Positions 56,802 through 64,000 of a DNA stretch of 64,000 nt are shown one piece after another; the stretch's first letter is position 1, and every line of letters starts with the position of its first letter. A model generated the notes under the pieces. It worked only from the letters and a program-made list of their open reading frames with translations, did no database searches and was not told the DNA's origin. This stretch comes from Epilithonimonas hispanica. Its GTDB lineage: Bacteria; Bacteroidota; Bacteroidia; Flavobacteriales; Weeksellaceae. The translations under genes were made by a program, and so were the position numbers. The stretch covers positions 1 through 64,000 of the forward strand of contig NZ_QNUG01000009.1 in assembly GCF_003385395.1 (NCBI RefSeq), written 5' to 3'.

Positions 56802-57143
56802 ATGAACTTTATTATCCGTTTGCTGATCACAGCCATTTCAGCTTTTTTACTTAGTAAATTCCTCACGGGAGTACATTTTGAATCATTTGGTTCTACCATT
56901 ATTTTCGCTATTGTTCTGGGAATACTGAACATCTTTGTGAAGCCAATTCTATCAATCCTGTCTTTACCTATTACCATTCTTACATTAGGATTATTTGCGT
57001 TCGTTATCAATGCATTGATTATTCTTTTGACAGATTATTTTATGAGTAGTATGCAAGTCGATGGTTTCCTTTGGGCATTGCTTTTCAGTATTTTGCTATC
57101 ACTTGTGACATCGGTTTTTACAACGATTTTTGAAAAAGATTAA
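56802..57143 (+). CDS. Phage holin family protein (PF04020, four membrane helices)
   Basis: A 113-residue integral membrane protein. Seen: four hydrophobic segments; conserved IRLLITAISAFLLSKFL at the start, VLGILNIFVKPILSILSLP in the middle and a C-terminal helix. The family name derives from a weak phage relation; most members, including this one, are ordinary chromosomal genes of unknown function. Followed by a strong terminator. Confidence 0.85.
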   Translation: MNFIIRLLITAISAFLLSKFLTGVHFESFGSTIIFAIVLGILNIFVKPILSILSLPITILTLGLFAFVINALIILLTDYFMSSMQVDGFLWALLFSILLSLVTSVFTTIFEKD

Positions 57144-57171
57144 GAAAAAAATTGTTGACAAAAAATGTCAA

Positions 57172-57206
57172 AAGAGCTGTCTTATGATTAAGATAGCTCT
57201 TTTTGT
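57172..57206 (+). terminator. Intrinsic terminator after the four-helix membrane protein gene
   Basis: AAGAGCTGTCTTA (57172-57184) pairs with TAAGATAGCTCTT (57189-57201) around a 4-base loop, followed by a T run. Confidence 0.85.
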
Positions 57207-57284
57207 TTTTATCTGTAGGATTAAAATTATTGGGATTTTGGTACTTTAATTGATTCTTGTAATTTACAATCAAGGTTTGTATAT

Positions 57285-58513
57285 ATGAGTGAATTTTATA
57301 AGTTCTACAATAATCTAGAAGTTGATAATGGACTTCTGGTTATGTTGATGATTATGAGTGTTTTTGTTGCTATCTTTCACACCATTATTACCATTGGACT
57401 ATACGAAATCAACCTAAAACCAAAATGGCTTTTCTTTGTCCTGAATCCTTTATTAATGTGGCTAAGTTCACTGTCTGACAAAAGATTGGGAGCTTTGGTT
57501 GCTATTATTCTCTTTCTTTATGTTTTTGTTCTGGGAATTATTGGGATGATTGTTTCGGCCATCAGAAGTGGTTGTCAAAGTTCAAAAGATGAAGATGCAC
57601 GCCGAAGAAAAAAGGGAAAAGAAACACTTCCAGTTTGGAAAAAGATTCTTTATACACTTCCAGGATTATTGTTTTTTGGATTTGTATTCGCTTTAGGAAT
57701 TCCTTATTTCATCATTATTGTATTCATCATTCTACCGTTTTTGACGTCATTAAAACCGAATAACAAAAAACGATTTTACAAATTCCAACGGACACTTCCA
57801 ACTTCCAATATCCGTTCTGTTGCGATGGGATTGGCAGAGATTTTTGGAAAGGTAATGACAATTGAACCAATGATTTCCCGAATTGGAAGTAAGCAATGTA
57901 TAGGATTTCTCCACACAATTGAAAATGTAATTACAGATGACGACGGCAAAGATTCTTACACTATGAATCTTCTGAGACAATCTGCAAACCATTTTATGTT
58001 CAGGATAAATCTGGACAAATCAAAGTTGTTACAGACGGAATTGAATTCATAGATTTTGAGATTGATGAACAATACCAATCCTCTATGAAAAGATATACGC
58101 AATATATTTTGAAAGATAATATGGAAGTTCTTCTGATTGGAAAAGCAGGTTTGGGAGGAAATAATGAAGCTGTTTTTCAGAAAGTAGAGATCAAAGATGT
58201 CTTCGGGATTTCGCCTGTTGCAAGTGTTGAAAACTATAATACATTGCGTCCGATTTTACAATCTGCAGGCTATTTTACTTACTTCTGGGTAATCTTGATT
58301 ACGCTTATTTTTCTGACACCTATTTCACTCAAAAATAATATGATAGTGTTTGGAAAAATCAATGTTGATTTACCTTTTCCAAACTCAAAACCTGTAGAAT
58401 CTGTATCGGATTTTTATGATAATATCTACGATAGTTACGAAAAATCAAATGATGTTGAGAATGATTACCAGAAAGAAGCCGATAGTGCAGAAGTAACACA
58501 AGCACCGAAATAA
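57285..58513 (+). pseudogene. GIDE-like (E3 ligase-type fold) membrane protein, frameshifted
   Basis: The first frame (57285-58052, 255 residues) has membrane helices at about residues 15-40, 48-80 and 120-150 and the start of a GIDE-like domain (IGSKQCIGFLHTIENVI). Near 57955-57962 the reading moves to another frame, in which HYESSETICKPFYVQDKSGQ continues the domain, followed by IKVVTDGIEFIDFEID, ILKDNMEVLLIGKAG and a last membrane helix (YFTYFWVILITLIFL), ending at 58513. A one-base insertion would join them into roughly 409 residues. GIDE-like domains resemble the membrane domain of mitochondrial MUL1; in bacteria they often neighbour lemA, as here. The second part could start at an ATG at 58085, but would lack most of the protein. 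Confidence 0.65.
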
Positions 58514-58535
58514 TAATTAATAAAAAATAAAAATT

Positions 58536-59096
58536 ATGATACAAATTTTTGCTTATGTCATTTTAGTATTGGTCATTATTGGTCTTTTAAATGTTATCAT
58601 TTCGACTTATAACAGACTTGTAATGCTAAGGAATAATGTAGATAAATTGTTTGTGAATATTGATGTGCTTTTGAAACAACGAGCAGATGAAATCCCCAAT
58701 CTCATAAAGGTAGTCAAAGAATCTATGAGGTTTGAAGAATCTATGTTGACAAAATTGACAGAACTGAGAACGCAATTCCTCAATTCTAACTCGGCAGAAG
58801 AAAAAGTAGAACTTTCTAGTCAAATGCAAAATGAACTGAAATCCATTTTCGTTGTCGCCGAGAATTATCCTAATATCAAAACCAATCAGAATTTTCAATT
58901 GCTTCAAAACCGTTTTTCGAGGATAGAAGACGCTATTGCAGACAGAAGAGAATATTATAATGAGACTGTAACAACGTACAATATCGGCATTCAGGAGTTC
59001 CCAAATTTTATCTTAGCAAAAATGATGTCGTACGGGGAAAAACAATTGTTGAAAATATCGGAACAAGAAAAAAAATACGATGGAATTGCCTTTTAG
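58536..59096 (+). CDS. lemA: LemA family protein
   Basis: A 186-residue membrane-anchored helical protein. Seen: one N-terminal membrane helix (about residues 4-22), then YNRLVMLRNNVDKLFVNIDV and LLKQRADEIPNLIKVVK, which open the conserved LemA bundle, and DAIADRREYYNETVTTYNIG. LemA topology places the helical bundle in the cytoplasm or periplasm depending on the organism. Function unknown in bacteria. The only intact gene of a three-gene run that has broken membrane-protein genes on both sides. Confidence 0.9.
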   Translation: MIQIFAYVILVLVIIGLLNVIISTYNRLVMLRNNVDKLFVNIDVLLKQRADEIPNLIKVVKESMRFEESMLTKLTELRTQFLNSNSAEEKVELSSQMQNELKSIFVVAENYPNIKTNQNFQLLQNRFSRIEDAIADRREYYNETVTTYNIGIQEFPNFILAKMMSYGEKQLLKISEQEKKYDGIAF

Positions 59097-59462
59097 TATC
59101 ATATAGATTCTCTGATATATCGAAGAAGAACCAAGGATTTTGGTAGCATTTGCAGCTTTCCATTCTTTTGCCTTGATGTTATTGATTATTCCATTGTGGA
59201 TTTTGAAAAAGATTGGGATTTATAAGCCGATTCAAAACTTAGGAATTTTTGGTTTTTCCGTTGTTCTTATCTTTACAGTGTTTGGTTGCTAGGATTTGTT
59301 TCTCAGATATTACTAATGTTTATGGGTGTTTCTGTACTCAAGATGTTGATGATCTATATATCAATGAATCTCTGTATTACTGCTTTTGTGATTGTGAATG
59401 CAACAGGATTACAAAAGAAATTTGACCAATATCAATTGAAAAAGAAAACTTTGAATAACTGA
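59080..59462 (+). pseudogene. Small membrane protein gene, multiply frameshifted
   Basis: An ATG overlapping the lemA end (59080) opens with MELPFSII and meets a stop at once. Other frames continue a plausible protein: DSLIYRRRTKDF (near 59106-59141), VAFAAFHSFALMLLIIPLW through VFG (59144-59290), then LGFVSQILLMFMGVSVLKML and a polar end (FDQYQLKKKTLNN) to 59462. At least three indels or stops interrupt it. The translated parts look like two or three membrane helices. The original gene was probably translationally coupled to lemA. Confidence 0.6.
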
Positions 59463-59569
59463 TTAAATTATTTAGATGATCTGTTTTTATTGCTTTTGAT
59501 TATTATCATAATCAAGGGATAAGTTCAATAATTTTTCGTTGTTTTGCAAAATCTTATTAAAATAGAGTT
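59463..59569. other. Intergenic region before the acyltransferase gene
   Basis: No ORF. TTGTTTTG at about 59540 is a near match to a -7 box and may drive the acyltransferase gene. Confidence 0.3.
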
Positions 59570-60712
59570 ATGTCCAAGTTTGATGATATCAGACCTTTTT
59601 ATGATGAAGAAGTGAATGATGCACTGCAAAGTGTGTCCAAACATCCGATGATGAAAGCGTTGATGCGTTTTACTTTTCCGGATAGAGATGATAGTTTCTG
59701 GTTGGAAAAACTAGAAAATGTACATTCTATCTATGATTTTCAAAGTAAGGTAATTTATCAGACTGTTCTTCAGATTTTAGAAAAAAGTTCGGAAGGATTA
59801 AGTACTTCGGGCTTTGATAAGCTAGATAAAAATACATCCTATCTCTTCATTTCAAACCATAGAGATATCGTTTTGGATACATCTCTGCTTAATTTGGTTT
59901 TATTTGAGAAAGAACTTATTATGACTTCTTCTGCTATTGGAGATAATCTGGTGGGTAAAAAAATCCTTCATATAATTGCTAAGCTTAATCGTAATTTTTT
60001 GGTTCAGAGAAGTGTGTCTATTCGCGAACAACTTAGTAGCTCAAAAACATTATCAGATTATATCTATCAACTTTTGACAGAAGAAAACCGATCTGTATGG
60101 ATGGCTCAGAGTGAAGGGCGTACAAAAGACGGAAATGATGTGACACAACAAGGTATGCTAAAAATGCTGGCAATGGCAGCTGGAGATTCTTCTTTGATAG
60201 ATTTTTTTAAAAACCTAAAAATTGTTCCCTTATCTATCTCTTACGAATATGATCCTACAGATGCTTTGAAAATGCCACAACTGATAGCAAAGTCTAAAAA
60301 TGAAGTCTATGTAAAGAACAAAAATGAAGATTTCAAAACCATTATCAGTGGAGTATTGGGGCAGAAGCGAAGAATCCATCTACACGCAGGCAAAGTTCTG
60401 GATCAAGAATTAGATTGCATTGCTCATCAATTCGAAAATAAAAATAAGCAACTCCAAGCTATCGCTCAGATTATTGATAAATCTATCATCGGAAATTATA
60501 AACTTTGGCCAACCAAGTATATTGCTTACGATCTTCTGTACAAAACCAATCAGTTTTCTGACCGTTATACCGAGGAAGAGAAGCAACTTTTTGAACGCAG
60601 GCTAGAAATGCGGATTAAAGATTCTGATGAAACATTGAGAAAACATTTTTTAGAGATGTATGCCAATCCAATCTCTAATAAAATGAAATACGAACAGAAA
60701 TCTACTGTCTAA
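59570..60712 (+). CDS. 1-acyl-glycerol-3-phosphate acyltransferase-like protein
   Basis: A 380-residue protein of the PlsC-like LPLAT superfamily. Seen: FISNHRDIVLDTSLLN (about residues 97-112), the His-containing acyl-transfer motif in the variant spacing found in this group, and WMAQSEGRTKDGND, the glycerophosphate-binding EGR motif. Longer than classical PlsC (about 240). Probably acts at the inner membrane in phospholipid or ornithine-lipid synthesis; substrate not known. Confidence 0.85.
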   Translation: MSKFDDIRPFYDEEVNDALQSVSKHPMMKALMRFTFPDRDDSFWLEKLENVHSIYDFQSKVIYQTVLQILEKSSEGLSTSGFDKLDKNTSYLFISNHRDIVLDTSLLNLVLFEKELIMTSSAIGDNLVGKKILHIIAKLNRNFLVQRSVSIREQLSSSKTLSDYIYQLLTEENRSVWMAQSEGRTKDGNDVTQQGMLKMLAMAAGDSSLIDFFKNLKIVPLSISYEYDPTDALKMPQLIAKSKNEVYVKNKNEDFKTIISGVLGQKRRIHLHAGKVLDQELDCIAHQFENKNKQLQAIAQIIDKSIIGNYKLWPTKYIAYDLLYKTNQFSDRYTEEEKQLFERRLEMRIKDSDETLRKHFLEMYANPISNKMKYEQKSTV

Positions 60713-60720
60713 GTTATAAA

Positions 60721-60752
60721 AAAACACTATCGGAATTTGATAGTGTTTTGTT
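60721..60752. terminator. Terminator after the acyltransferase gene
   Basis: AAAACACTATC (60721-60731) pairs perfectly with GATAGTGTTTT (60739-60749). Also suited to end the convergent reverse-strand remnant. Confidence 0.85.
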
Positions 60753-60772
60753 TTGTTTTAAGATTATAAAAA

Positions 60773-61877
60773 CTACAAACGATTCTGTTCATCTGTCTTT
60801 TGTCCAGCTTTAGCATCTTTCACTTTCTGATTTTTTAGATTAATCATAAAATACTGTGTATCTCGATAATCTTTAAAATATTGATTTTGGTCTGCATATC
60901 TTGTCGAGATTGTGTTCTTATCCGTTCGGAAAATATCATTAAAAACCAAACCTACTTCCAGTTTTTCATCAAACATTTTCTTGTTGATGATAACATTGGT
61001 TCTCTGAGAAGAACTGATGTCAAAAGAGCCTTGAATCGTCTTCGAATTATAAACATAAGACAAGTTGAGATCCCAGGTTTTTGCTTTGTCCAAAGTGATT
61101 TGTGTGGAAACATTTGCATTATACAAGAACACATCATTTTTGTACAAAATCTTATACGTTCCCATAAAATAATTCTCCTGATATCCTCCTGCTCTAAAAA
61201 GATTCATTTTCCAATAGGGTTTTATTGAAAAGCTTTTGGAAAAATTGATGCCCAGATTTTGTCCGTGGTCGATATTAGTATAATTATAAACTGTTTCAAA
61301 AGTCTGTGGATTCTGAACAGAAATTTCCATTGACGGGTCTTTGATATAACTGTAGTAAGTTTTAAAATTTCAATCTTTTACAGTGTAAGTCAAACTGATC
61401 ATTAGAATATCGATAATCCAATTGCGTTGCATAAAGCGAAATATCCTGAATATTGTTGTTCGCGAATCTATTATTAGTTGCAGGTTGTCCATCAAAATTC
61501 AATAAAGTGGCGACATCCTGATTTTCTTTGAAGCGTTTTGTACTCGAGTTATTGGTCCAAGTCAGATTATGATTTCCCAATTTTTTATCAAAAACCAGAT
61601 AAGAATTAAAACTGTTATCATATTGATTTTCTGGTTGGATGTCAATAATTGGATTGTAATTGATTGTTTGCTGTGTTGTAAATATTAGTTGGAACGTTAT
61701 AATGACCATTATTATTTGGCGCATTATAACCATCAAAACCAAACTGAACTGTTGACAAACTATCCAAAGTATATTGTCCTGAAAAGTTATAAATGTGTTG
61801 CTCGTGTGAGTGAGTTGTTCTCACCATATCACTTTCCCAACAGGTTTTGTCTTTTGTTTTACTAAAAAATTTAACTT
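60773..61877 (-). pseudogene. Outer-membrane beta-barrel (TonB-receptor-like) protein gene, truncated and shredded
   Basis: On the reverse strand, pieces of one barrel protein appear in three frames. The upstream piece (61877-61642) has CWESDMVRTTHSHEQHIYNF and GQYTLDSLSTVQFGFDG; the middle (61742-61362) has YLVFDKKLGNHNLTWTNNSS and LYATQLDYRYSNDQFDL; the last (61366-60773) has KTYYSYIKDPSMEI through the C-terminal barrel strands. Strand patterns fit the OMP_b-brl_3 (PF14905) family, whose members have about 750-900 residues, so the signal peptide, plug and a mid-barrel block are missing. Clearly decayed, not merely one sequencing error. Confidence 0.75.
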
Positions 61878-61949
61878 AGAAATTAGAATAATCTTGGTTT
61901 AACTTAATGTTAATTTTCCTAACGATGTTAATTTCAAGTTCAAAAAAAA

Positions 61950-62546
61950 TTACAATGATTTTATAAAAGCTGAAACTGTTTCGTCCAGTGTTGTTTTATT
62001 CATCGTAGAAGGAATATCTGCATTTCTCATCATCATAATAGAAATCAAGCCGTGTAGAGCTGAAAACAAAGCGTGAGAAGAGTGGCAAGCATTATCCGGG
62101 TTTGAACCTTTTTTCTTGATAATTTCAGATGTACAATCAAAAAGTAATTCTTGGAAAGAAGAAAACTCTTCCTTCATCAATCCTTTTCCACTGCACTGCA
62201 TTCCTAGCCCAAACATCAATTGGTAGTATTCCTTATTGTTGAAAGCAAAGTTCCAATAAGCATCTACAATTGCTACAATTTGCTCTTCTGGAGTATCGTA
62301 TTTTTTCTGTGCTTTTAGAAGTTCGATGTGTAATTTGTGAAAACCATTCAGAGAGATTTCAAAAAGAATAGCTTCTTTATTTTCGAAATAATCATAAACC
62401 ACAGGAGCACTATATTCTATAGCATCAGCAATCTTTCTGATAGAAAGGGAAGCCCAACCGTCCGTTTTAGCCAAAGAAAAAGCCGCATCCAAAATATTGG
62501 CGCGTATAGATTCTTTTTCTCTTTGACGACGTTCGTGTAAGCCCAT
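61950..62546 (-). CDS. TetR/AcrR family transcriptional regulator
   Basis: A 198-residue repressor. Seen: the N-terminal helix-turn-helix (LSIRKIADAIEYSAPVVYDY, about residues 33-52, preceded by ANILDAAFSLAKTDGWASL), and a helical C-terminal domain (with a WHG-like HGLISIMMM region) for ligand and dimer contacts. The start at 62546 (MGLHERRQREKESI) fits the family; an ATG nine codons upstream is less likely. Its probable former target, the outer-membrane gene just downstream, is now a remnant. Confidence 0.9.
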   Translation of the reverse strand: MGLHERRQREKESIRANILDAAFSLAKTDGWASLSIRKIADAIEYSAPVVYDYFENKEAILFEISLNGFHKLHIELLKAQKKYDTPEEQIVAIVDAYWNFAFNNKEYYQLMFGLGMQCSGKGLMKEEFSSFQELLFDCTSEIIKKKGSNPDNACHSSHALFSALHGLISIMMMRNADIPSTMNKTTLDETVSAFIKSL

Positions 62547-62589
62547 TTGTATTATTTCTAACAGTGTTAGCAAAATTATAACATTTTAA

Positions 62590-62616
62590 AAATAAGTACC
62601 AAATAAATACTTAATT
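62590..62616. promoter_or_regulatory. Possible TetR operator upstream of the regulator
   Basis: AAATAAGTA (62590-62598) and TACTTAATT (62608-62616) form an imperfect inverted repeat with a 9-base spacer, 44 bases before the TetR start, where auto-repression sites usually sit. Confidence 0.3.
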
Positions 62617-62877
62617 TTAAATGTTAAATAAAATAGGTTTTGCTTTAAAGTGTCGTTAGTTATTGTTTTATTGTTTTTTTTGTGATGATGTCGAAATTAA
62701 TAAACAAATCAGGGGGATTTATTCAAATTATGAACTTTTATATTCTTTAAATTTAAATAGATAATTTGATGAAAATAATTATTTGTATATTGAAAGTCGA
62801 TTATTGTAAATTAATTTCTAACAAAATTATTTTATAGTACAGTATTTGTTATAGCTAATTTTGTAAACTATTAAGAT
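62617..62877. other. Divergent promoter region
   Basis: About 260 AT-rich bases with no ORF between the reverse-strand TetR gene and the forward TamB-like gene. TAATTTTG at 62856-62863 matches TAnnTTTG and lies 14 bases before the TTG start of the latter. Confidence 0.4.
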
Positions 62878-64000
62878 TTGAAAAAACTCAATAAAAGAAA
62901 GATTCTTAAACGTACTTTACTAACCATTATTTCCATATTGGTTTTTTTTGTTTTGCTGATATTCAGTTTGAGATTGCCGTTTGTTCAGAATTTTATTAAG
63001 GATAAAGCAATCACTTATCTCGAAGATAAAATCAAAACAAAGGTAAGCTTGGAAAAGATTTACATTGGTTTTCCAAATAGTGTAATTATTGAAAATCTGT
63101 ATTTAAAAGGTCAAAAAGTAGATACATTATTAGCTGTAAAGAAATTCGATGTTGGATTGGATATGTGGCAATTGATCAACTCCAAAGCTGATTTGACATC
63201 GATAGATTTGGAAGGTGTTCGCGCAAATGTTGTAAGAGATCCGCAAGGCAAATTCAATTTTGATTATATTATTGATGCATTCGCTACTTCGGAAAAGGAA
63301 GAAAGCCCGTCAAAACCGTTTATTATTTCTTTAGATAAAATTAGATTAAAAGATATCGGTGTCACTTTCAACGATCAACAGTCTAAGAATGACATCAAAG
63401 TTTACTTCAATTCATTCGATACAAGAGTAAAAACTTTTGATCTTCAAAATAATAATTATGCTGTTAATGATATCAATCTTGACGGATTGAAACTAAAACT
63501 GAAACAAGATCTGATAGAAGAAGTTTCCAAAAATGTCGAGAAAAAAGTAGATTCGCTTAATCAGCAAAAACCAATGAAATTAGGTTTAAGCGGAATCAAA
63601 CTAACCAATTTCAATATCGATTATGGCGATGATAATACCAAGACTTTTGCTAAAGTTTTATTTAAAGAATTAAGTACGAAAGTCAATAACCTTGATTTGC
63701 AAAATAAGTCTTATGATGTTGGAAACGTTTATTTTACAGGCGCAGATATCATTGCTAATTTGTTTTTACCAACTTCCAATGCGAATCCGAAAGATGAAAA
63801 AGCTTCTGAAACTTCAACAGCTTCAGCGAAAGAAAAAGCAATGAAAGTGCTTCTCGGAAAACTGATTTTTGAAAATGTAAAAGTTGCTTATAACAATACA
63901 GCAATTGCTCCAACCAAAACAGGAATGGATTTCAATCATCTTAATTTTGGAAAATTAAATGTTGATGTCCGAGATTTCAAAATGGAGAATAATGGTTTTG
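62878..64000 (+). CDS. TamB/AsmA-like translocation and assembly protein (5' part, runs off the window)
   Basis: An open frame from TTG at 62878 to the window end (at least 374 residues). Seen: a basic N-terminus (LKKLNKRKILKRTLL), one membrane anchor (about residues 15-35), then AsmA-like repetitive beta text: AITYLEDKIKTKVSLEKIYI, IENLYLKG, DLTSIDLEGVRANVVRDPQG and LTNFNIDYGDD. This is the N-terminal part of the very long periplasmic TamB/DUF490-type proteins that bridge the two membranes and move phospholipids or help assemble outer-membrane proteins. The C-terminal part is outside the window. No ATG fits the frame before the anchor, so TTG is chosen. Confidence 0.85.
   Translation, partial: MKKLNKRKILKRTLLTIISILVFFVLLIFSLRLPFVQNFIKDKAITYLEDKIKTKVSLEKIYIGFPNSVIIENLYLKGQKVDTLLAVKKFDVGLDMWQLINSKADLTSIDLEGVRANVVRDPQGKFNFDYIIDAFATSEKEESPSKPFIISLDKIRLKDIGVTFNDQQSKNDIKVYFNSFDTRVKTFDLQNNNYAVNDINLDGLKLKLKQDLIEEVSKNVEKKVDSLNQQKPMKLGLSGIKLTNFNIDYGDDNTKTFAKVLFKELSTKVNNLDLQNKSYDVGNVYFTGADIIANLFLPTSNANPKDEKASETSTASAKEKAMKVLLGKLIFENVKVAYNNTAIAPTKTGMDFNHLNFGKLNVDVRDFKMENNGF

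Noticed and set aside
56802..57143. Reading the four-helix 'phage holin family' gene as evidence of a prophage
   Set aside because: No other phage genes lie nearby, and this family is mostly chromosomal and non-phage.

Overview
The window is a chromosomal stretch of a low-G+C member of the Bacteroidota, most likely family Weeksellaceae (Chryseobacterium or a close relative). Evidence: two proteins with type IX secretion (T9SS) C-terminal sorting domains, SusC/HmuR-type TonB-dependent receptors, TAnnTTTG-type promoter boxes in place of -10 hexamers, almost no Shine-Dalgarno sequences, and flavobacterial families throughout. No rRNA, tRNA, CRISPR array, prophage or intact insertion sequence was recognised.

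Layout. 0.2-4.1 kb: TonB receptor plus beta-propeller phytase lipoprotein. 4.2-10.0 kb: SDR epimerase, long-chain acyl-CoA ligase and glycine decarboxylase gcvP. 10.4-14.0 kb: oxidative pentose phosphate operon gnd-zwf-pgl. 14.1-19.0 kb: TolC-HlyD-ABC2-ABC2 export operon with no ATPase gene. 19.1-23.3 kb: RNA-repair island with RtcB ligase, a broken and apparently fused RlaP-type nucleotidyltransferase, a HopJ-family protein and a WYL regulator. 23.3-32.6 kb: housekeeping and small genes (two microproteins, rhodanese, queG, frameshifted L,D-transpeptidase, GxxExxY protein, alaS, sixA, nitronate monooxygenase, DUF2461). 32.6-38.5 kb: T9SS cargo, M28 peptidase, dgt, lipB, the orphan tail of a lost T9SS gene and another T9SS cargo. 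38.6-47.6 kb: a heme uptake and use locus (HmuR-HmuY-HmuT-HmuU-HmuV, methyltransferase, HmuS, ChaN) with Fur-box-like repeats at its head. 47.7-55.7 kb: a two-component system next to a CzcCBA-type RND metal efflux operon. 55.7-62.5 kb: a decayed zone with a deformylase-like protein lacking the metal-ligand Cys, a 4-TM protein, a frameshifted GIDE-like protein, intact LemA, a decayed membrane-protein gene, an acyltransferase, a shredded outer-membrane beta-barrel gene and a TetR regulator. 62.9 kb to the end: the start of a TamB/AsmA-like protein.

How it fits together: phytate use and heme uptake both feed through TonB-dependent outer-membrane receptors. The pentose phosphate operon supplies NADPH. 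The RtcB island is a stress or RNA-damage module controlled locally. At least five loci are disrupted (19.1-20.4, 26.1-26.7, 57.3-58.5, 59.1-59.5 and 60.8-61.9 kb), and three of them lie within 5 kb. This could be real gene decay or indel errors in the assembly, but the large internal deletions at two of the loci argue that decay is at least part of it. Candidate novelties are the RlaP hybrid beside rtcB with a palindromic operator candidate, the secreted deformylase homologue with Cys-to-Asp at the metal site, the Fur-like repeats at the heme locus, and several families of short interspersed repeats.
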